A stretch of 64,000 nucleotides of DNA from an uncultured Actinomycetes bacterium (lineage in GTDB: Bacteria > Actinomycetota > Acidimicrobiia > Acidimicrobiales > RAAP-2): positions 1 through 64,000 of the forward strand of contig CAIQGE010000008.1 in assembly GCA_903871335.1 (NCBI GenBank), written 5' to 3'. Positions 42,199 to 51,943 of this stretch are shown in pieces. A program made the position numbers and the translations under genes. The notes below the pieces were generated by a model, which made no database searches, was not told where the DNA came from, and saw only the letters and a list, made by a program, of their open reading frames with translations. Each line of letters opens with the position of its first letter. The stretch's first letter is position 1.

Positions 42199-43488
42199 TT
42201 ACGCGGTGAGTTCCTCCGGGAGCAGTCCGTCCTCGAGGGGCGTGAGATGGTGACGCAGTCGGGTGGCGAGCAGGGAGCCCACGAGCGCACCGCCGCCCAC
42301 GAACATCGGCCAAAAGCGACCGAGAGACGTCGCGAGAAAGAGGGCCGCGATCAGGGGGGCGACAAATCCCGAAATCGTCCAGGTGAACCCGAATGCGGCG
42401 TTGTACCTGCCACGCAGGTGCTCGGGCGCAATTTGATTCACCAACGCGGGTGCCACGGGACTCCAGAGGGTTTCGCCAATGGCGAAGATAATCTGGGCGG
42501 CGCACAACAAGACGAGGGCGAACCACGCAGGCACGTGGAGGGTAAAGGTCACGAAAACCCACGACAGAGCCCAGAGAACGCCCACGAGGCTCATCACTCG
42601 CGCCCGACTCTTGCCCTGGATGCGACCCAGAACAAAGAGTTGCGCGAGAACGATGGTCAGCGTATTGAAGAAGAAGACGATGCCAATGCTCTTGATCGTG
42701 AGTTTGGTGTAGGTCACCACGAATAATGAGAATCCGGCCTCGAGCGATCCGTATCCGCAGATCAACATGAAGAGTGCCGCCAGCACGAAGTTGCGCAGAC
42801 GCCGGTCACCGAGGACTTCGCCCCAGCCTCCTTTCGCGGGGACGGGCTCTGCCTCTGCGGCCTCGGCCTCGTCGAGGGCCTCACGCACGGGTCCACCGTG
42901 GCGCCAGAGAGTGGCGTAAATGATGCCGGTGAGCGCCGTGAGCGTGGCGGTGCCGAGGTAGAGGTGCGTGAAAGTGAGCGGGTTGTGCCGGTCGACAACC
43001 GATGACGAGACGAGGGCACCCGCACCGATGCCGAGATTGACAAACATGAAGTTAAAGCCAAAGGCTCGTTGTCGGTGCTCGGGACCAATGAGTCGAGCCA
43101 ACATCGTCGAGAGGGGACTCCAACTCCCGGAACCACCGATCGTGAGAATGGCCGACACCACGACGAAGGCCCACGCCGAACACGTGTAGGCGTAGCAGTA
43201 CAGACCAATGGTCATCAGAACCACCGAGACGAGCGTCACCTTGACGGGACCGACCTTGTCGGTCAACGTCCCGATCACCGGCGTGAGGGCCAGACCTAAC
43301 AAGGCATTCATGCTCAAGAGGAAAGTCGCAAAGAAGATCGAGTGGTGGCGAATGAGGTGGACGTAGATGATGTTGAGCGAAATGATGAGCCCCGTGCCCA
43401 ACGCGCTCAACATCGTGGCGCCGTAGAAACGACGTACGGGACCGACCACGAGGACGCGGAAATCGGAGGGGAGGAGGGCTTCGAGCAC
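42199..43488 (-). CDS. Major facilitator superfamily transporter
   Basis: A 429-residue carrier with about 12 hydrophobic helices in two halves split by an acidic loop (EALDEAEAAEAEP) near residues 205-220. The MFS signature between helices 2 and 3 is GTLTDKVGPVKV, and a related GRIQGKSRAR loop occurs in the second half. ETLWSPVAPALVNQIAPEHLRGRYNAAFG resembles drug-efflux members. Substrate unknown. GTG 43488 lies 11 bases after the IcmF gene's stop, so both could share a transcript. Confidence 0.88.
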   Translation of the reverse strand: MLEALLPSDFRVLVVGPVRRFYGATMLSALGTGLIISLNIIYVHLIRHHSIFFATFLLSMNALLGLALTPVIGTLTDKVGPVKVTLVSVVLMTIGLYCYAYTCSAWAFVVVSAILTIGGSGSWSPLSTMLARLIGPEHRQRAFGFNFMFVNLGIGAGALVSSSVVDRHNPLTFTHLYLGTATLTALTGIIYATLWRHGGPVREALDEAEAAEAEPVPAKGGWGEVLGDRRLRNFVLAALFMLICGYGSLEAGFSLFVVTYTKLTIKSIGIVFFFNTLTIVLAQLFVLGRIQGKSRARVMSLVGVLWALSWVFVTFTLHVPAWFALVLLCAAQIIFAIGETLWSPVAPALVNQIAPEHLRGRYNAAFGFTWTISGFVAPLIAALFLATSLGRFWPMFVGGGALVGSLLATRLRHHLTPLEDGLLPEELTA

Positions 43489-43499
43489 GAGAGGGAACC

Positions 43500-46400
43500 T
43501 TAGAGATTGCGGCGGTAGCGGCCACCGACGTCAAAGAGGGTGTCGGTGATTTGACCGAGCGAGCAGCACCGGACTGCGTCCATGAGGACGGCAAACGTGT
43601 TGTTGCCGCTCAGGGCGGCGTCCCGAAGTCGCTCGAGCGCGTCGGCGGCTTCACTGGCGTGGCGGATGTGAAATCCTTCGAGGCGCTGGAGGCACCCAGC
43701 CTTTTCCTCGTCCGTCGAGCGAGCCAATTCCATGGGACCCGTCGGTGCCGACGAAACTTCGCCCAGGAAGGTATTGACCCCAATGATCGGGAGAGAACCG
43801 TCGTGCTTACGCTGCTCGTACAACAAGCTCTCATCTTGGATGCGCCCGCGTTGGTAGCCGAGCTCCATCGCGCCGAGGACGCCGCCACGATCATTGAGGG
43901 CGTCGAGTTCTTGGAGAACGAGTTCTTCGACGAGATCCGTGAGTTCCTCGACGATAAACGAGCCTTGGAGGGGATTGGCGACCTGGGCGAGCCCCCACTC
44001 GCGATTGATAATCAACTGGATGGCCATCGCACGACGGACCGAATCATTGGTTGGGGTGGTGACAGCCTCGTCAAAGGCGTTGGTGTGGAGGGAGTTCGTG
44101 CGGTCGTAGATCGCGCACAGGGCCTGCAAGGTTGTGCGGATGTCGTTGAAGCTCATCTCTTGCGCGTGCAAACTGCGTCCGGACGTTTGCACGTGGTACT
44201 TCAGTTTCTGACTGCGCTCGTTGGCGCCGTAGCGCTCGCGCATGGCAATGGCCCACACGCGCCGAGCGACACGACCAAGGACCGTGTATTCGACGTCCAT
44301 GCCGTTGGAGAAGAAGAACGACAGTGACGGCGCGATCTGGTCGATGCTGAGACCGCGGGCCAACCACGACTCCACGTAGGTGAAGCCGTTGGCCAGCGTG
44401 AAGGCGAGTTGCGTGATGGGGTTCGCCCCCGCTTCGGCGATGTGGTAGCCCGATACGGAGACCGAATAGAAGCGGCGGACATCATTTTCGACGAAGTACT
44501 CCTGCACGTCGCTCATCATGCGCAATGCGAAGTCGGTCGAGAGTATGCAGGTGTTTTGTCCCTGGTCTTCTTTCAGGATGTCCGCCTGCACCGTGCCGCG
44601 AACGTGCGATAAGGCGTGGCGTCGAACGGCGTCGAGTTCGTCGGCGTTCGGTTCACGCCCTTCTCGGTCCACGAAGTGTGCGATCTGCTGATCGATGGCC
44701 ACGTTCATGAACATGGCGAGGATCGCCGGGGCGGGACCGTTGATAGTCATGGAGACCGACGTCGAAGGAGAGCACAGGTCGAATCCGCCGTAGAGCGTTC
44801 GTAGGTCGTCGATAGTGGCGATCGATACGCCGGCGTTGCCGACCTTGCCGTAGATGTCGGGGCGACGCGCGGGATCGAATCCGTAGAGCGTCACGGAGTC
44901 AAAGGCGGTGGAGAGCCGCGTGGACGGTTGACCACTCGCGAGTAGGTGGAATCGACGATTGGTGCGGGTGGCGTCTCCCTCACCGGCGAACATCCGCGTG
45001 GGCTCCTCGTCGTCCAGGGTTAACGCAAAGACACCCCCGGTGAAGGGAAAAGAGCCCGGTAGATTTTCACGCCGCAAGAAACGTACGAGAACGCCCGGGT
45101 CAGTATCGTCCGGCAGCGCCACTCTCGGCACGACCGTTCCCGATAACGATGTCCTGGTGAGGTTCTGACGGACGCCGTCGATAATGGCTTCCTCTCCCCG
45201 CCAGATCGAGCGGCGTGTGGGCCATTCGGCGAGCTCGGCTCGTTGTTCCGCCGGGACGTCGCTCCAGGCCTGTTCGGCTCGTTGCGCGACGACGACGGCG
45301 ACGCTCGGGTCACCGTCAAGGAGAGCGGCACTTCTTTCCAAGGCGTCGGCTTCACGCACCGCGCGCACGATCTCAGCGGTGTCGTGGTGGTAGTGGCGAA
45401 TGGTGGCGGCGATGTCGCCGAGATACCGAACGCGCTCGGGCGGAATTATGACGTTCACGCCGGACGACTGGCGAACTCCGGGATCAACCAGCCTTCCGCC
45501 AGTTGCGACGAGACCCTTTTCGGCCAACTGTCGTCGCAATTCGCAGTAGAGCGCAGTCACGCCGTCGTCGTTGAATCGCGCCGCCACCGTGCCGAAGGCG
45601 GGCAGAGTTTCGAGCTCTGAGGGCGACACCTTGAAACGTCGGGCTAAGAGTCGACGAACGTCGCGCAAGGCTTCACTCGCGCCGCGACGTTCGAACTTGT
45701 TGATAGCCACCACGTCGGCGACGTCCAGCATTTCGATCTTCTCGAGTTGGCTGGAAGCGCCATATTCCGGGGTCATCACGTAAAGACTCAGATCGGCCAA
45801 GTCCTCGACGCCCCCGTCGCCTTGTCCGATACCCGGAGTCTCAAGAATGATGAGATCAGCACCGTACAGTCGCACGGCACGCACCACATCCCCCAGTGAC
45901 TCGGGCAGACCTCCGTTGGCCCCTCGAGCGGCCAGTGACCGAAACAGCACACCCGGTGAATCGAGCGCGTTCATGCGTATGCGGTCGCCGAGTAGCGCAC
46001 CACCGCTGCGTCGTCGCGACGGGTCGACGGCGATGATGGCAATGGACACGTCGTCATTGAAATCGAGCCGGAAGCGTCGCACGATTTCGTCGGTGAGTGA
46101 TGATTTGCCCGATCCTCCGGTGCCGGTGACGCCCAGTACGGGCGCGTGCATCGAGTCGGTTGTCTCCCTCAATGTCGCGAGGATCTCGGAGCTGATCGTC
46201 TCGTTCTGCAGTCCGGTAATGAAGCGAGCGAGCGCGTCCCGGTCACCCTTTTCGACGTCGCTCAATGATCCCGGTTGGCGCACGCGACGTGCGGCAATGT
46301 CCACCAACATCTGCGCCATGCCATCGAGTCCGAGACGGGCACCATCGGAAGGCGAAAAGATCTTGGCGACGCCGTAGGACTCGAGACGAGCGATCTCCTC

Positions 46401-46715
46401 GTCCACGATCACGCCGCCGCCGCCACCCACGACCTGCACGTCGCCGTGACCGCGGCGTCGAAGCTCGTCGACGAGGTAGGTGAAGAATTCAATGTGCCCA
46501 CCCTGATAGGACGAGACGGCGACGGCGTCCGCGTCCTCATCGACCACAGCGTCGACAATTTCCGCCACTGATCGATTATGCCCGAGGTGAACGACTTCGC
46601 AGCCCGCGTTATGCAGGAGTCGACGAATCATGTTGATGGACGCGTCGTGGCCGTCAAAGAGTGCGGTGGCCGTGACGTAGCGTCGCGGAACGGTCGCGCC
46701 GTTGCGAGATTCCAT
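43500..46715 (-). CDS. icmF: Fused isobutyryl-CoA mutase (IcmF)
   Basis: A 1071-residue three-part B12 enzyme. Residues about 10-140 form the cobalamin-binding domain (TATALFDGHDASINMIRRLL, DGHD His-on loop). Residues about 190-400 form a MeaB-like GTPase chaperone with P-loop GVTGTGGSGKSS, AIIAVDPSRRRSGGALLGDRIRMN and NKFERRGA. The remainder is the mutase barrel (EGDATRTNRRFHLLASGQPSTRLSTAFDSVTLYG, RRFYSVSVSGYHIAEAGANP). It interconverts isobutyryl-CoA and butyryl-CoA; some members use isovaleryl/pivalyl-CoA, and the selecting residues were not aligned here. ATG 46715 has TACCCT six bases upstream. It joins other acyl-CoA genes on this side of the window. Confidence 0.95.
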   Translation of the reverse strand: MESRNGATVPRRYVTATALFDGHDASINMIRRLLHNAGCEVVHLGHNRSVAEIVDAVVDEDADAVAVSSYQGGHIEFFTYLVDELRRRGHGDVQVVGGGGGVIVDEEIARLESYGVAKIFSPSDGARLGLDGMAQMLVDIAARRVRQPGSLSDVEKGDRDALARFITGLQNETISSEILATLRETTDSMHAPVLGVTGTGGSGKSSLTDEIVRRFRLDFNDDVSIAIIAVDPSRRRSGGALLGDRIRMNALDSPGVLFRSLAARGANGGLPESLGDVVRAVRLYGADLIILETPGIGQGDGGVEDLADLSLYVMTPEYGASSQLEKIEMLDVADVVAINKFERRGASEALRDVRRLLARRFKVSPSELETLPAFGTVAARFNDDGVTALYCELRRQLAEKGLVATGGRLVDPGVRQSSGVNVIIPPERVRYLGDIAATIRHYHHDTAEIVRAVREADALERSAALLDGDPSVAVVVAQRAEQAWSDVPAEQRAELAEWPTRRSIWRGEEAIIDGVRQNLTRTSLSGTVVPRVALPDDTDPGVLVRFLRRENLPGSFPFTGGVFALTLDDEEPTRMFAGEGDATRTNRRFHLLASGQPSTRLSTAFDSVTLYGFDPARRPDIYGKVGNAGVSIATIDDLRTLYGGFDLCSPSTSVSMTINGPAPAILAMFMNVAIDQQIAHFVDREGREPNADELDAVRRHALSHVRGTVQADILKEDQGQNTCILSTDFALRMMSDVQEYFVENDVRRFYSVSVSGYHIAEAGANPITQLAFTLANGFTYVESWLARGLSIDQIAPSLSFFFSNGMDVEYTVLGRVARRVWAIAMRERYGANERSQKLKYHVQTSGRSLHAQEMSFNDIRTTLQALCAIYDRTNSLHTNAFDEAVTTPTNDSVRRAMAIQLIINREWGLAQVANPLQGSFIVEELTDLVEELVLQELDALNDRGGVLGAMELGYQRGRIQDESLLYEQRKHDGSLPIIGVNTFLGEVSSAPTGPMELARSTDEEKAGCLQRLEGFHIRHASEAADALERLRDAALSGNNTFAVLMDAVRCCSLGQITDTLFDVGGRYRRNL

Positions 46716-46721
46716 TCCCTA

Positions 46722-46727
46722 AGGGTA
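46722..46727 (-). promoter_or_regulatory. TACCCT -10-like element of icmF
   Basis: On the minus strand TACCCT ends six bases before ATG 46715. The divergent acetyltransferase has its own TACGCT at 46744-46749, so two leaderless promoters face outward within the 40-base gap. Confidence 0.5.
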
Positions 46728-46743
46728 CGCGCAGAGTCCTCGT

Positions 46744-46749
46744 TACGCT
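46744..46749 (+). promoter_or_regulatory. TACGCT -10-like element of the acetyltransferase gene
   Basis: TACGCT ends six bases before ATG 46756; its -35 region must lie over the icmF start region because the gap is only 40 bases. Confidence 0.5.
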
Positions 46750-46755
46750 GGGCGA

Positions 46756-47775
46756 ATGCAGCAGTACCGCATCGATCCGAGGGTCGACGAGGACTTCAAC
46801 GCATGGTTTGTCGTGTACCAACGTTCCGAGTTGGCCCGTGACGACGAGAACTCCAGTGGGTGGCACCCCGAGGAGATTCGAGCGCGAGCAATGGACGACG
46901 GGGGACCCGACGTGACACACCTGCTCGCCTTCGGTGATCTGGGGGCGGTTCCCGTGTCGGTCGCGAAGGTCGAAGCGACGCGTAATGACGCGACGCCGTG
47001 GTGGAGGACGGAATTGCACGTCGATCCCCTTCTACGTGGTCGGGGGTTCGGTTCCGCGCATCTCGCCGAACTAGAGACGTACGTTCGCACCCGCGGGCGT
47101 CGAGAAATTGTCGTTGCTGTCATTGAGGGGGCCAACGAAGTCGGACGGGCACCCAATCGATCTTTCGCGCCGCGGCACGGGTACACCTTGGGCGACGAGT
47201 CGGCGCGTCGTGATCTCGCGTGGCCTTTTCCGACCGCCGTACGCGACGAGTTACTCGCGCGGTGGCGGCCTCTCGCTCCGGATTACGAGATTCTCACCTG
47301 GACGTCGACGACCCCCGAACGTTGGCTGGCGGACCGAGCTCATTTGACAGCCGTGATGCCGAGTGAAGCTCCCTACGCGGACCTCGAACCATTGAGTGAG
47401 CAGTGGGACGCTGATCGCGTCCGGCGTTTTGAGGAGCGGGTGGCATCTATGGGACGCGAACTTCTCGTCGCAGCCGCTCGGCACGTGCCGAGTGATTCAC
47501 TCGTGGCGTTCAGTGAACTCACCGTGTCGCGCGAATCACCGGACACGGCGTATCAATGGGACACGCTCGTGCTGCGCCCCCACCGTGGTCATAGGTTGGG
47601 CGGTCTCATGAAGCTCGCGACAATGGATCTACTGGCGCACACGGGTCTCCCCGTGCGGCGAATTTCGACGTTCAATTCTTTGCTCAATACGCCGATGATT
47701 CGAGTGAACGAGCAACTGGGAGCTCGACTCGCGGGGGCAAACCTCTTGTGGCGGAAGACCTTGTCCGAGAACTAG
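46756..47775 (+). CDS. Tandem-domain GNAT N-acetyltransferase
   Basis: A 339-residue protein with two GNAT folds. The first (about 1-155) has the acetyl-CoA loop in TELHVDPLLRGRGFGSAHLAELE (R/Q-x-x-G-x-G/A). The second (about 170-330) has DTLVLRPHRGHRLGGLMKLATMDLL and FNSLLNTPMIRVNEQLGARLA. Double GNAT proteins of this size include mycothiol synthase, but the key context is missing, so the acceptor is not assigned. It is divergent from icmF and ends at a strong hairpin. Confidence 0.83.
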   Translation: MQQYRIDPRVDEDFNAWFVVYQRSELARDDENSSGWHPEEIRARAMDDGGPDVTHLLAFGDLGAVPVSVAKVEATRNDATPWWRTELHVDPLLRGRGFGSAHLAELETYVRTRGRREIVVAVIEGANEVGRAPNRSFAPRHGYTLGDESARRDLAWPFPTAVRDELLARWRPLAPDYEILTWTSTTPERWLADRAHLTAVMPSEAPYADLEPLSEQWDADRVRRFEERVASMGRELLVAAARHVPSDSLVAFSELTVSRESPDTAYQWDTLVLRPHRGHRLGGLMKLATMDLLAHTGLPVRRISTFNSLLNTPMIRVNEQLGARLAGANLLWRKTLSEN

Positions 47776-47790
47776 AGCCCGCACACAACA

Positions 47791-47821
47791 AAACCTCCCG
47801 GGGCTGAGCCCCGGGAGGTTT
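47791..47821. terminator. Bidirectional hairpin terminator
   Basis: A perfect 14-base stem, AAACCTCCCGGGGC/GCCCCGGGAGGTTT, with a 3-base loop. A-rich sequence on the left and a T run on the right make it usable from both strands. It separates the convergent acetyltransferase and the small membrane-protein gene. Confidence 0.92.
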
Positions 47822-47844
47822 GAAGAAAACCTGGAAAACTAGGA

Positions 47845-48147
47845 CTACGACTGCGGCTTGTTGGCCACGCTACGGATGTAGTCCTCCATGGCCTTCTGCT
47901 GCGCAATCGCGGCCTGCGCCTGACGCTCGTGCATCTTTCCACCGCGAGCGATCAGGTAGACGAACACACCAAGGAACGGCAAGAAGATGATGAAAATCAT
48001 CCAGAGCGCCTTGAGGCCTCCACTGAGGTCGTGGCTACGGAAAACGTCAACGATGATCTGGAAGACCAACATGATCCAGAAAACAAAGATCACGAACCAG
48101 AGCATGGTCAAAACAATGTCGAGCAATGGGAAACTCGAAGCAAACAT
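47845..48147 (-). CDS. Small membrane protein with a PLDc_N-type (phospholipase D N-terminal) domain
   Basis: A 100-residue protein with two hydrophobic helices: IVLTMLWFVIFVFWIMLVFQII (about 10-32) and LKALWMIFIIFLPFLGVFVYLIARG (about 45-70). The RSHDLSGGLKALWMI...FLPFLGVFVYLIARG segment is the two-helix PLDc_N module found widely in actinobacteria. A short helix with MHERQAQAA follows. The function is unknown. ATG 48147 is preceded by AAAGGA at eight bases; an upstream in-frame ATG lacks a site. Confidence 0.8.
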   Translation of the reverse strand: MFASSFPLLDIVLTMLWFVIFVFWIMLVFQIIVDVFRSHDLSGGLKALWMIFIIFLPFLGVFVYLIARGGKMHERQAQAAIAQQKAMEDYIRSVANKPQS

Positions 48148-48234
48148 GGGTGTTGTCCTTTCGGCAATGAGCGGCATTGCTCGGAGTAAGGATAGTGGTC
48201 ACTGTACGAAAAGTCGCGGATTGTCCCTACGTCG

Positions 48235-48510
48235 CTAGTTCACCTGCGAGCGCAAGAGGTGCAGGGTGTCCGAGAGGACTGCCTCGTCACCTTCGATACT
48301 GAAGTGCTTGTGGCGATGTCGACGGCCCCTCAGACACTCCACGTGGCGCGTCGGCACACCGAACGCGGCGGCTAATGCTTCCCGGACTGCTTCGTTTGCA
48401 GCCCCATCGACTGCCCTCTCGCGTACTCGTACGACGAGAGCGCCACTGTAGAGACCCCCCACTCGAGCTACTTTCGATCCCGGGTGGACGTGCACATCAA
48501 AGCGAATCAA
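48235..48510 (-). CDS. DUF167 (YggU) family protein
   Basis: A 91-residue protein with the family pattern: FDVHVHPGSKVARVGG, LVVRVRERAVDGAANEAVREALAAAFGVP and VECLRGRRHRHKHFSIEG. The family is structurally known but functionally unassigned. The start is probably TTG 48510, overlapping the acyl-CoA dehydrogenase stop as TTGA; TTG 48525 lies inside that gene. It is cotranslated with the dehydrogenase. Confidence 0.82.
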   Translation of the reverse strand: MIRFDVHVHPGSKVARVGGLYSGALVVRVRERAVDGAANEAVREALAAAFGVPTRHVECLRGRRHRHKHFSIEGDEAVLSDTLHLLRSQVN

Positions 48511-49763
48511 CGAGCGAAGTCCCAACTCTGACCACTTTCGTACTGGTGCAGGACGTTCTTGGCGATGAGAATCTTGTGCACCTCGTCCGGACCGTCCGCC
48601 AAGCGCAGTGTGCGCGCACCGAGGTACATCGCAGCCAGAGGTAGGTCGTTGGACACGCCCGCGGCCCCCCAGACCTGGATCGCCCGGTCGGCCACCCGAG
48701 AGAACGCGGCGGGGACGTAAACCTTGAGGGCCGAGATCTCGGTGCGGGCTCTCGGGTCACCGCGGTCAATCATCTCCGCGGCGCGAATCGTGAGAAGGCG
48801 TGACGTTTGTAGGTCGATATACGAATCTGCGATGAAGCCCTGGATGAACTGCTTGTCCTTCAAGAGCCCGCCGTGCACCTCTCGGGTCAGCGAACGCTCG
48901 ACCATGAGGTCGAAGGCGCGCCACATTTGTCCGACCGAGTTCATGCAATGGAACACGCGTCCCGCGCCGAGACGGTCCTGGGCCGCTTCGTGTCCTTGAC
49001 CTACACGACCGAGCACATTCTCCGCAGGAACGCGTACGTCGTTGTAGATGACCTCGCAGTGATCCGACGTGGGGTGACCCCAGATGCCGATGCCACGGAC
49101 GATTTCCACCCCGGGTGTGTTCGTGGGCACGATGATCTGTGACATCGATCCGCTCCGTCCACCCTCCGACGTCGAGTCCTCGACGCGACACATGACGATG
49201 AAGAAATCGGCCTCGATGCCGTTCGAGGTGAACCACTTGTGGCCGTTGATGACGTATTCGTCGCCCTCGCGACGGGCCGTGGTCTTGATGGACCGTGGGT
49301 CAGAGCCGGCGTTGTCGGGCTCGGTCATCGAGTACCCCGATTCCATGGTTCCCTCGATGGTCGGCAGTAACCACTTGCGCTTCTGCTCTTCGGTGCCGTA
49401 TTTCACCAAGATCTTCTGATTGCCACTATTCGGAGCGACGACACCGAAGAGGGATGCCGCGCCGAGGGCGTAGGCCAGAATCTCGTTCATGTACGCGTGA
49501 GCGAGGAAGTCGAGGCCCATCCCGCCATACTCCTGGGGGAGATGCGGCGCCCACAGTCCCGCGGCCTTCACCTTGGCCTTCACCTCGGCGCGAAGAGCCT
49601 TGGCTTGCGCTCGCTCTTCCTCGGTGACTGCGCGACCGCGACGGACGGCGAAGAGCTGGTCTTCGCGCGGGAGAATTTCGTTGTTGATGAGTTCCGCGGT
49701 TCTCAAGCGCACGTCATTGACGTGATCGGGAAGACCGGGGATGGCGGTGACGTTGATCGGCAT
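48507..49763 (-). CDS. Acyl-CoA dehydrogenase (ACAD10/11-like)
   Basis: A 418-residue flavoprotein that oxidises acyl-CoA to the 2-enoyl-CoA. ESGYSMTEPDNAGSDPRSIKT is the FAD/substrate loop, INGHKWFTSNGIEADFFIVM the central strand region, and RVFHCMNSVGQMWRAFDLM and the C-terminal RTLRLADGPDEVHKILIAK are closest to the ACAD10/11 type, where the Asp-containing DGPDEVH occupies the catalytic-base region. It is divergent from the acyl-CoA ligase by 81 bases; together they could activate and oxidise a fatty or branched acid. Confidence 0.92.
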   Translation of the reverse strand: MPINVTAIPGLPDHVNDVRLRTAELINNEILPREDQLFAVRRGRAVTEEERAQAKALRAEVKAKVKAAGLWAPHLPQEYGGMGLDFLAHAYMNEILAYALGAASLFGVVAPNSGNQKILVKYGTEEQKRKWLLPTIEGTMESGYSMTEPDNAGSDPRSIKTTARREGDEYVINGHKWFTSNGIEADFFIVMCRVEDSTSEGGRSGSMSQIIVPTNTPGVEIVRGIGIWGHPTSDHCEVIYNDVRVPAENVLGRVGQGHEAAQDRLGAGRVFHCMNSVGQMWRAFDLMVERSLTREVHGGLLKDKQFIQGFIADSYIDLQTSRLLTIRAAEMIDRGDPRARTEISALKVYVPAAFSRVADRAIQVWGAAGVSNDLPLAAMYLGARTLRLADGPDEVHKILIAKNVLHQYESGQSWDFAR

Positions 49764-49844
49764 GACCTAGTTCTAGCAATTCCCATGGTTTCGCGGTGCC
49801 AACGTAACTGCGTAAGATTCGCCCGTTAGATCCGGGAGGACAGC

Positions 49845-51521
49845 GTGACAATCAGTATCGATGAAGCCATTGCCGCCGTAGGCGCGCCTGGTCAACCTTT
49901 CGAAGTTGAGGAAGTGACCGTCAACGGCGCCACGTTCCGTCAATTCAAGAATGCCCCGCCCACTCTCCGACAATTCTTCGACGGTGCGCGGACAAGTCAG
50001 GAAACCTTCCTCGTCTACGAAGACGAAGAGTGGAGTTTCGCTCGCGTCATGGAAGAAGCGGACGCCCTCGGTTACGCCTTGGTACACACCTTCAACATCA
50101 AAAAGGGTGACCGCGTCGGCATCGCGATGCGCAATTTGCCGGAGTGGATTGTCTCCTTCGCGGCCATCTTGTCGATCGGTGCAATCTCCGTCTCGTTGAA
50201 CGCCTGGTGGACCGAAGACGAAATGGACTACGCCATCAACGACGCCGGATTAAGCCTGCTGATTGCCGACGCCGAGCGTGTCACGCGGTCACACGCACCA
50301 TGCGCACGTGCCGGTGTGCCGATTCTTGGGGTTCGCTTGGATGACCTCCAGCCCCTGCAGCCCCACGTGCACAATTGGCACGAAGTGCTCGTGCGCGGTG
50401 TTCCGATGCCCGAGGTCGAGGTCGGCCCGGACGACGACGGGACCATCTTGTACACCTCGGGGACGACGGGATTTCCGAAGGGCGCTGTCTCCACGCACCG
50501 GGCCATCACCAACGCGATCATGGCCTTCGCCTCCAACGCCAGTCTCCAAGCATTCCGACGCGGGCCGGGGGAGAGCGGTGGTGGCAATCCGCCGTGCTTC
50601 ATCCTGATCGTGCCGCTGTTCCACGTCACGGGATGTATTCCGGTGATGATGTCGTGCTTCTCGTGGCACTTCAAGCTGGTCATGATGTACCGCTGGGACC
50701 CCGAGCGCGCCCTGCAACTCATTGAACGAGAGAAGGTCACCAACTTCGTCGGCGTGCCGACGCAGTCGTGGGACATGTTGGAAAACCCCAACTTCTCGAA
50801 GTACGACACGAGTTCATTGACGGCCGTTGGCGGCGGCGGCGCTCCCGCACCGCCGAAGCTGGTGGCGCGCGTCGAGAGTTCCTTCCGTCAAGGACGTCCG
50901 AATATCGGGTACGGCATGACCGAGACGAACGCGTACGGTCCCGGTAACTACGGCGACGACTACGTCAGCCACCCCACGTCGACGGGTCGTACACCCACCA
51001 TCGTCATGGACTTTGAAATTCGAGACGACGATGGCCATGTGCTGCCCCGGGGTGAGCGCGGAGAAATTTGGATGAAGTCACCCACGTTGATCCGTGGCTA
51101 CTGGAACAAGCCCGAAGCCACGGCGGAAACCATCCAGAACGGTTGGCTCCGGAGCGGCGACGTGGGCCGGATTGACGATGAAGGCTTCTTGTACATCGAA
51201 GACCGCGCGAAAGACATGGTGTTGCGTGCGGGTGAGAACGTGTACTCGGCCGAAGTGGAGGCCGCCATCTACGACCACCCCGCCGTTCACGAGGCCGCCG
51301 TGTTCGGCGTCCCGCACGAGCGACTGGGCGAAGAGGTTGCCTGTGTCGTCATGCTCAAGGTCGGACACACGATGACCGAGGATGAACTCCGCAACCACGT
51401 GGGTGCACACCTCGCCGCGTTCAAGGTGCCGACCCGCGTGGTGTTCACGCACGAGCCGCTGCCTCGCAATCCGGCGGGCAAGTTTCTCAAGCGCGAACTG
51501 CGAGTGTCGTACTTCAATTAG
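49845..51521 (+). CDS. Acyl-CoA synthetase, class I adenylate-forming
   Basis: A 558-residue acid-CoA ligase. The AMP-binding P-loop is ILYTSGTTGFPKGAVSTHRA (about residues 200-219), followed by YGMTETNAYGPG (A5), LRSGDVGRIDDEGFLYIEDRAKDMVLRAGENVYSAEVE (A7-A8) and the catalytic lysine near the C-terminus in NPAGKFLKREL. It makes acyl-adenylate and then acyl-CoA. GTG 49845 has GGAGGA upstream; a TAAGAT -10 at 49813-49818 gives a short leader. The substrate chain length cannot be read from sequence. Confidence 0.93.
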   Translation: MTISIDEAIAAVGAPGQPFEVEEVTVNGATFRQFKNAPPTLRQFFDGARTSQETFLVYEDEEWSFARVMEEADALGYALVHTFNIKKGDRVGIAMRNLPEWIVSFAAILSIGAISVSLNAWWTEDEMDYAINDAGLSLLIADAERVTRSHAPCARAGVPILGVRLDDLQPLQPHVHNWHEVLVRGVPMPEVEVGPDDDGTILYTSGTTGFPKGAVSTHRAITNAIMAFASNASLQAFRRGPGESGGGNPPCFILIVPLFHVTGCIPVMMSCFSWHFKLVMMYRWDPERALQLIEREKVTNFVGVPTQSWDMLENPNFSKYDTSSLTAVGGGGAPAPPKLVARVESSFRQGRPNIGYGMTETNAYGPGNYGDDYVSHPTSTGRTPTIVMDFEIRDDDGHVLPRGERGEIWMKSPTLIRGYWNKPEATAETIQNGWLRSGDVGRIDDEGFLYIEDRAKDMVLRAGENVYSAEVEAAIYDHPAVHEAAVFGVPHERLGEEVACVVMLKVGHTMTEDELRNHVGAHLAAFKVPTRVVFTHEPLPRNPAGKFLKRELRVSYFN

Positions 51522-51943
51522 TCGTCGCGGACCACGCGCCGGACGTAGTCGGCCACGAGAAGATCGTCGAGTTCGCTGATCTTCTTCCACTCGGCACGGT
51601 CCGTCGTGCCGTCGCGTTCATTGGTGAGTTCACCGTCGGTGACGTCGACGTCAAAAATGATGCGCAGAGCGTGCATCTCCTCGCCAGAACTGCGGGTCCA
51701 GGTGTCGGAAATGATTTCTCGCAGCCGAGGATTGGTGGCGTGAAGTCCGGTCTCTTCACGAATTTCACGAATCACGGCGTCTTCCGGAGATTCTCCGAAG
51801 TCGATGCCGCCACCCGGTAGCCACCACAACCCCTGCACGCTGGTGAGAGCCGAGGCCCGCACGAGCAAGATCTCGTCGTGGCGACGAACAACTCCGTAGG
51901 CGCGAGCGGTCGGACCGAGGCGAATGGGTGTGAGATCAGCCAC
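51518..51943 (-). CDS. NUDIX hydrolase
   Basis: A 141-residue NUDIX protein. The box GGIDFGESPEDAVIREIREETGL matches G-x5-E-x7-REUxEExGU fully. ARAYGVVRRHDEILLVRAS and GLWWLPGG precede it. It should hydrolyse a nucleoside diphosphate linked to another group. GTG 51943 overlaps the stop of the upstream permease gene by eight bases. Its own stop overlaps the convergent ligase stop as TTAG. Confidence 0.92.
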   Translation of the reverse strand: MADLTPIRLGPTARAYGVVRRHDEILLVRASALTSVQGLWWLPGGGIDFGESPEDAVIREIREETGLHATNPRLREIISDTWTRSSGEEMHALRIIFDVDVTDGELTNERDGTTDRAEWKKISELDDLLVADYVRRVVRDD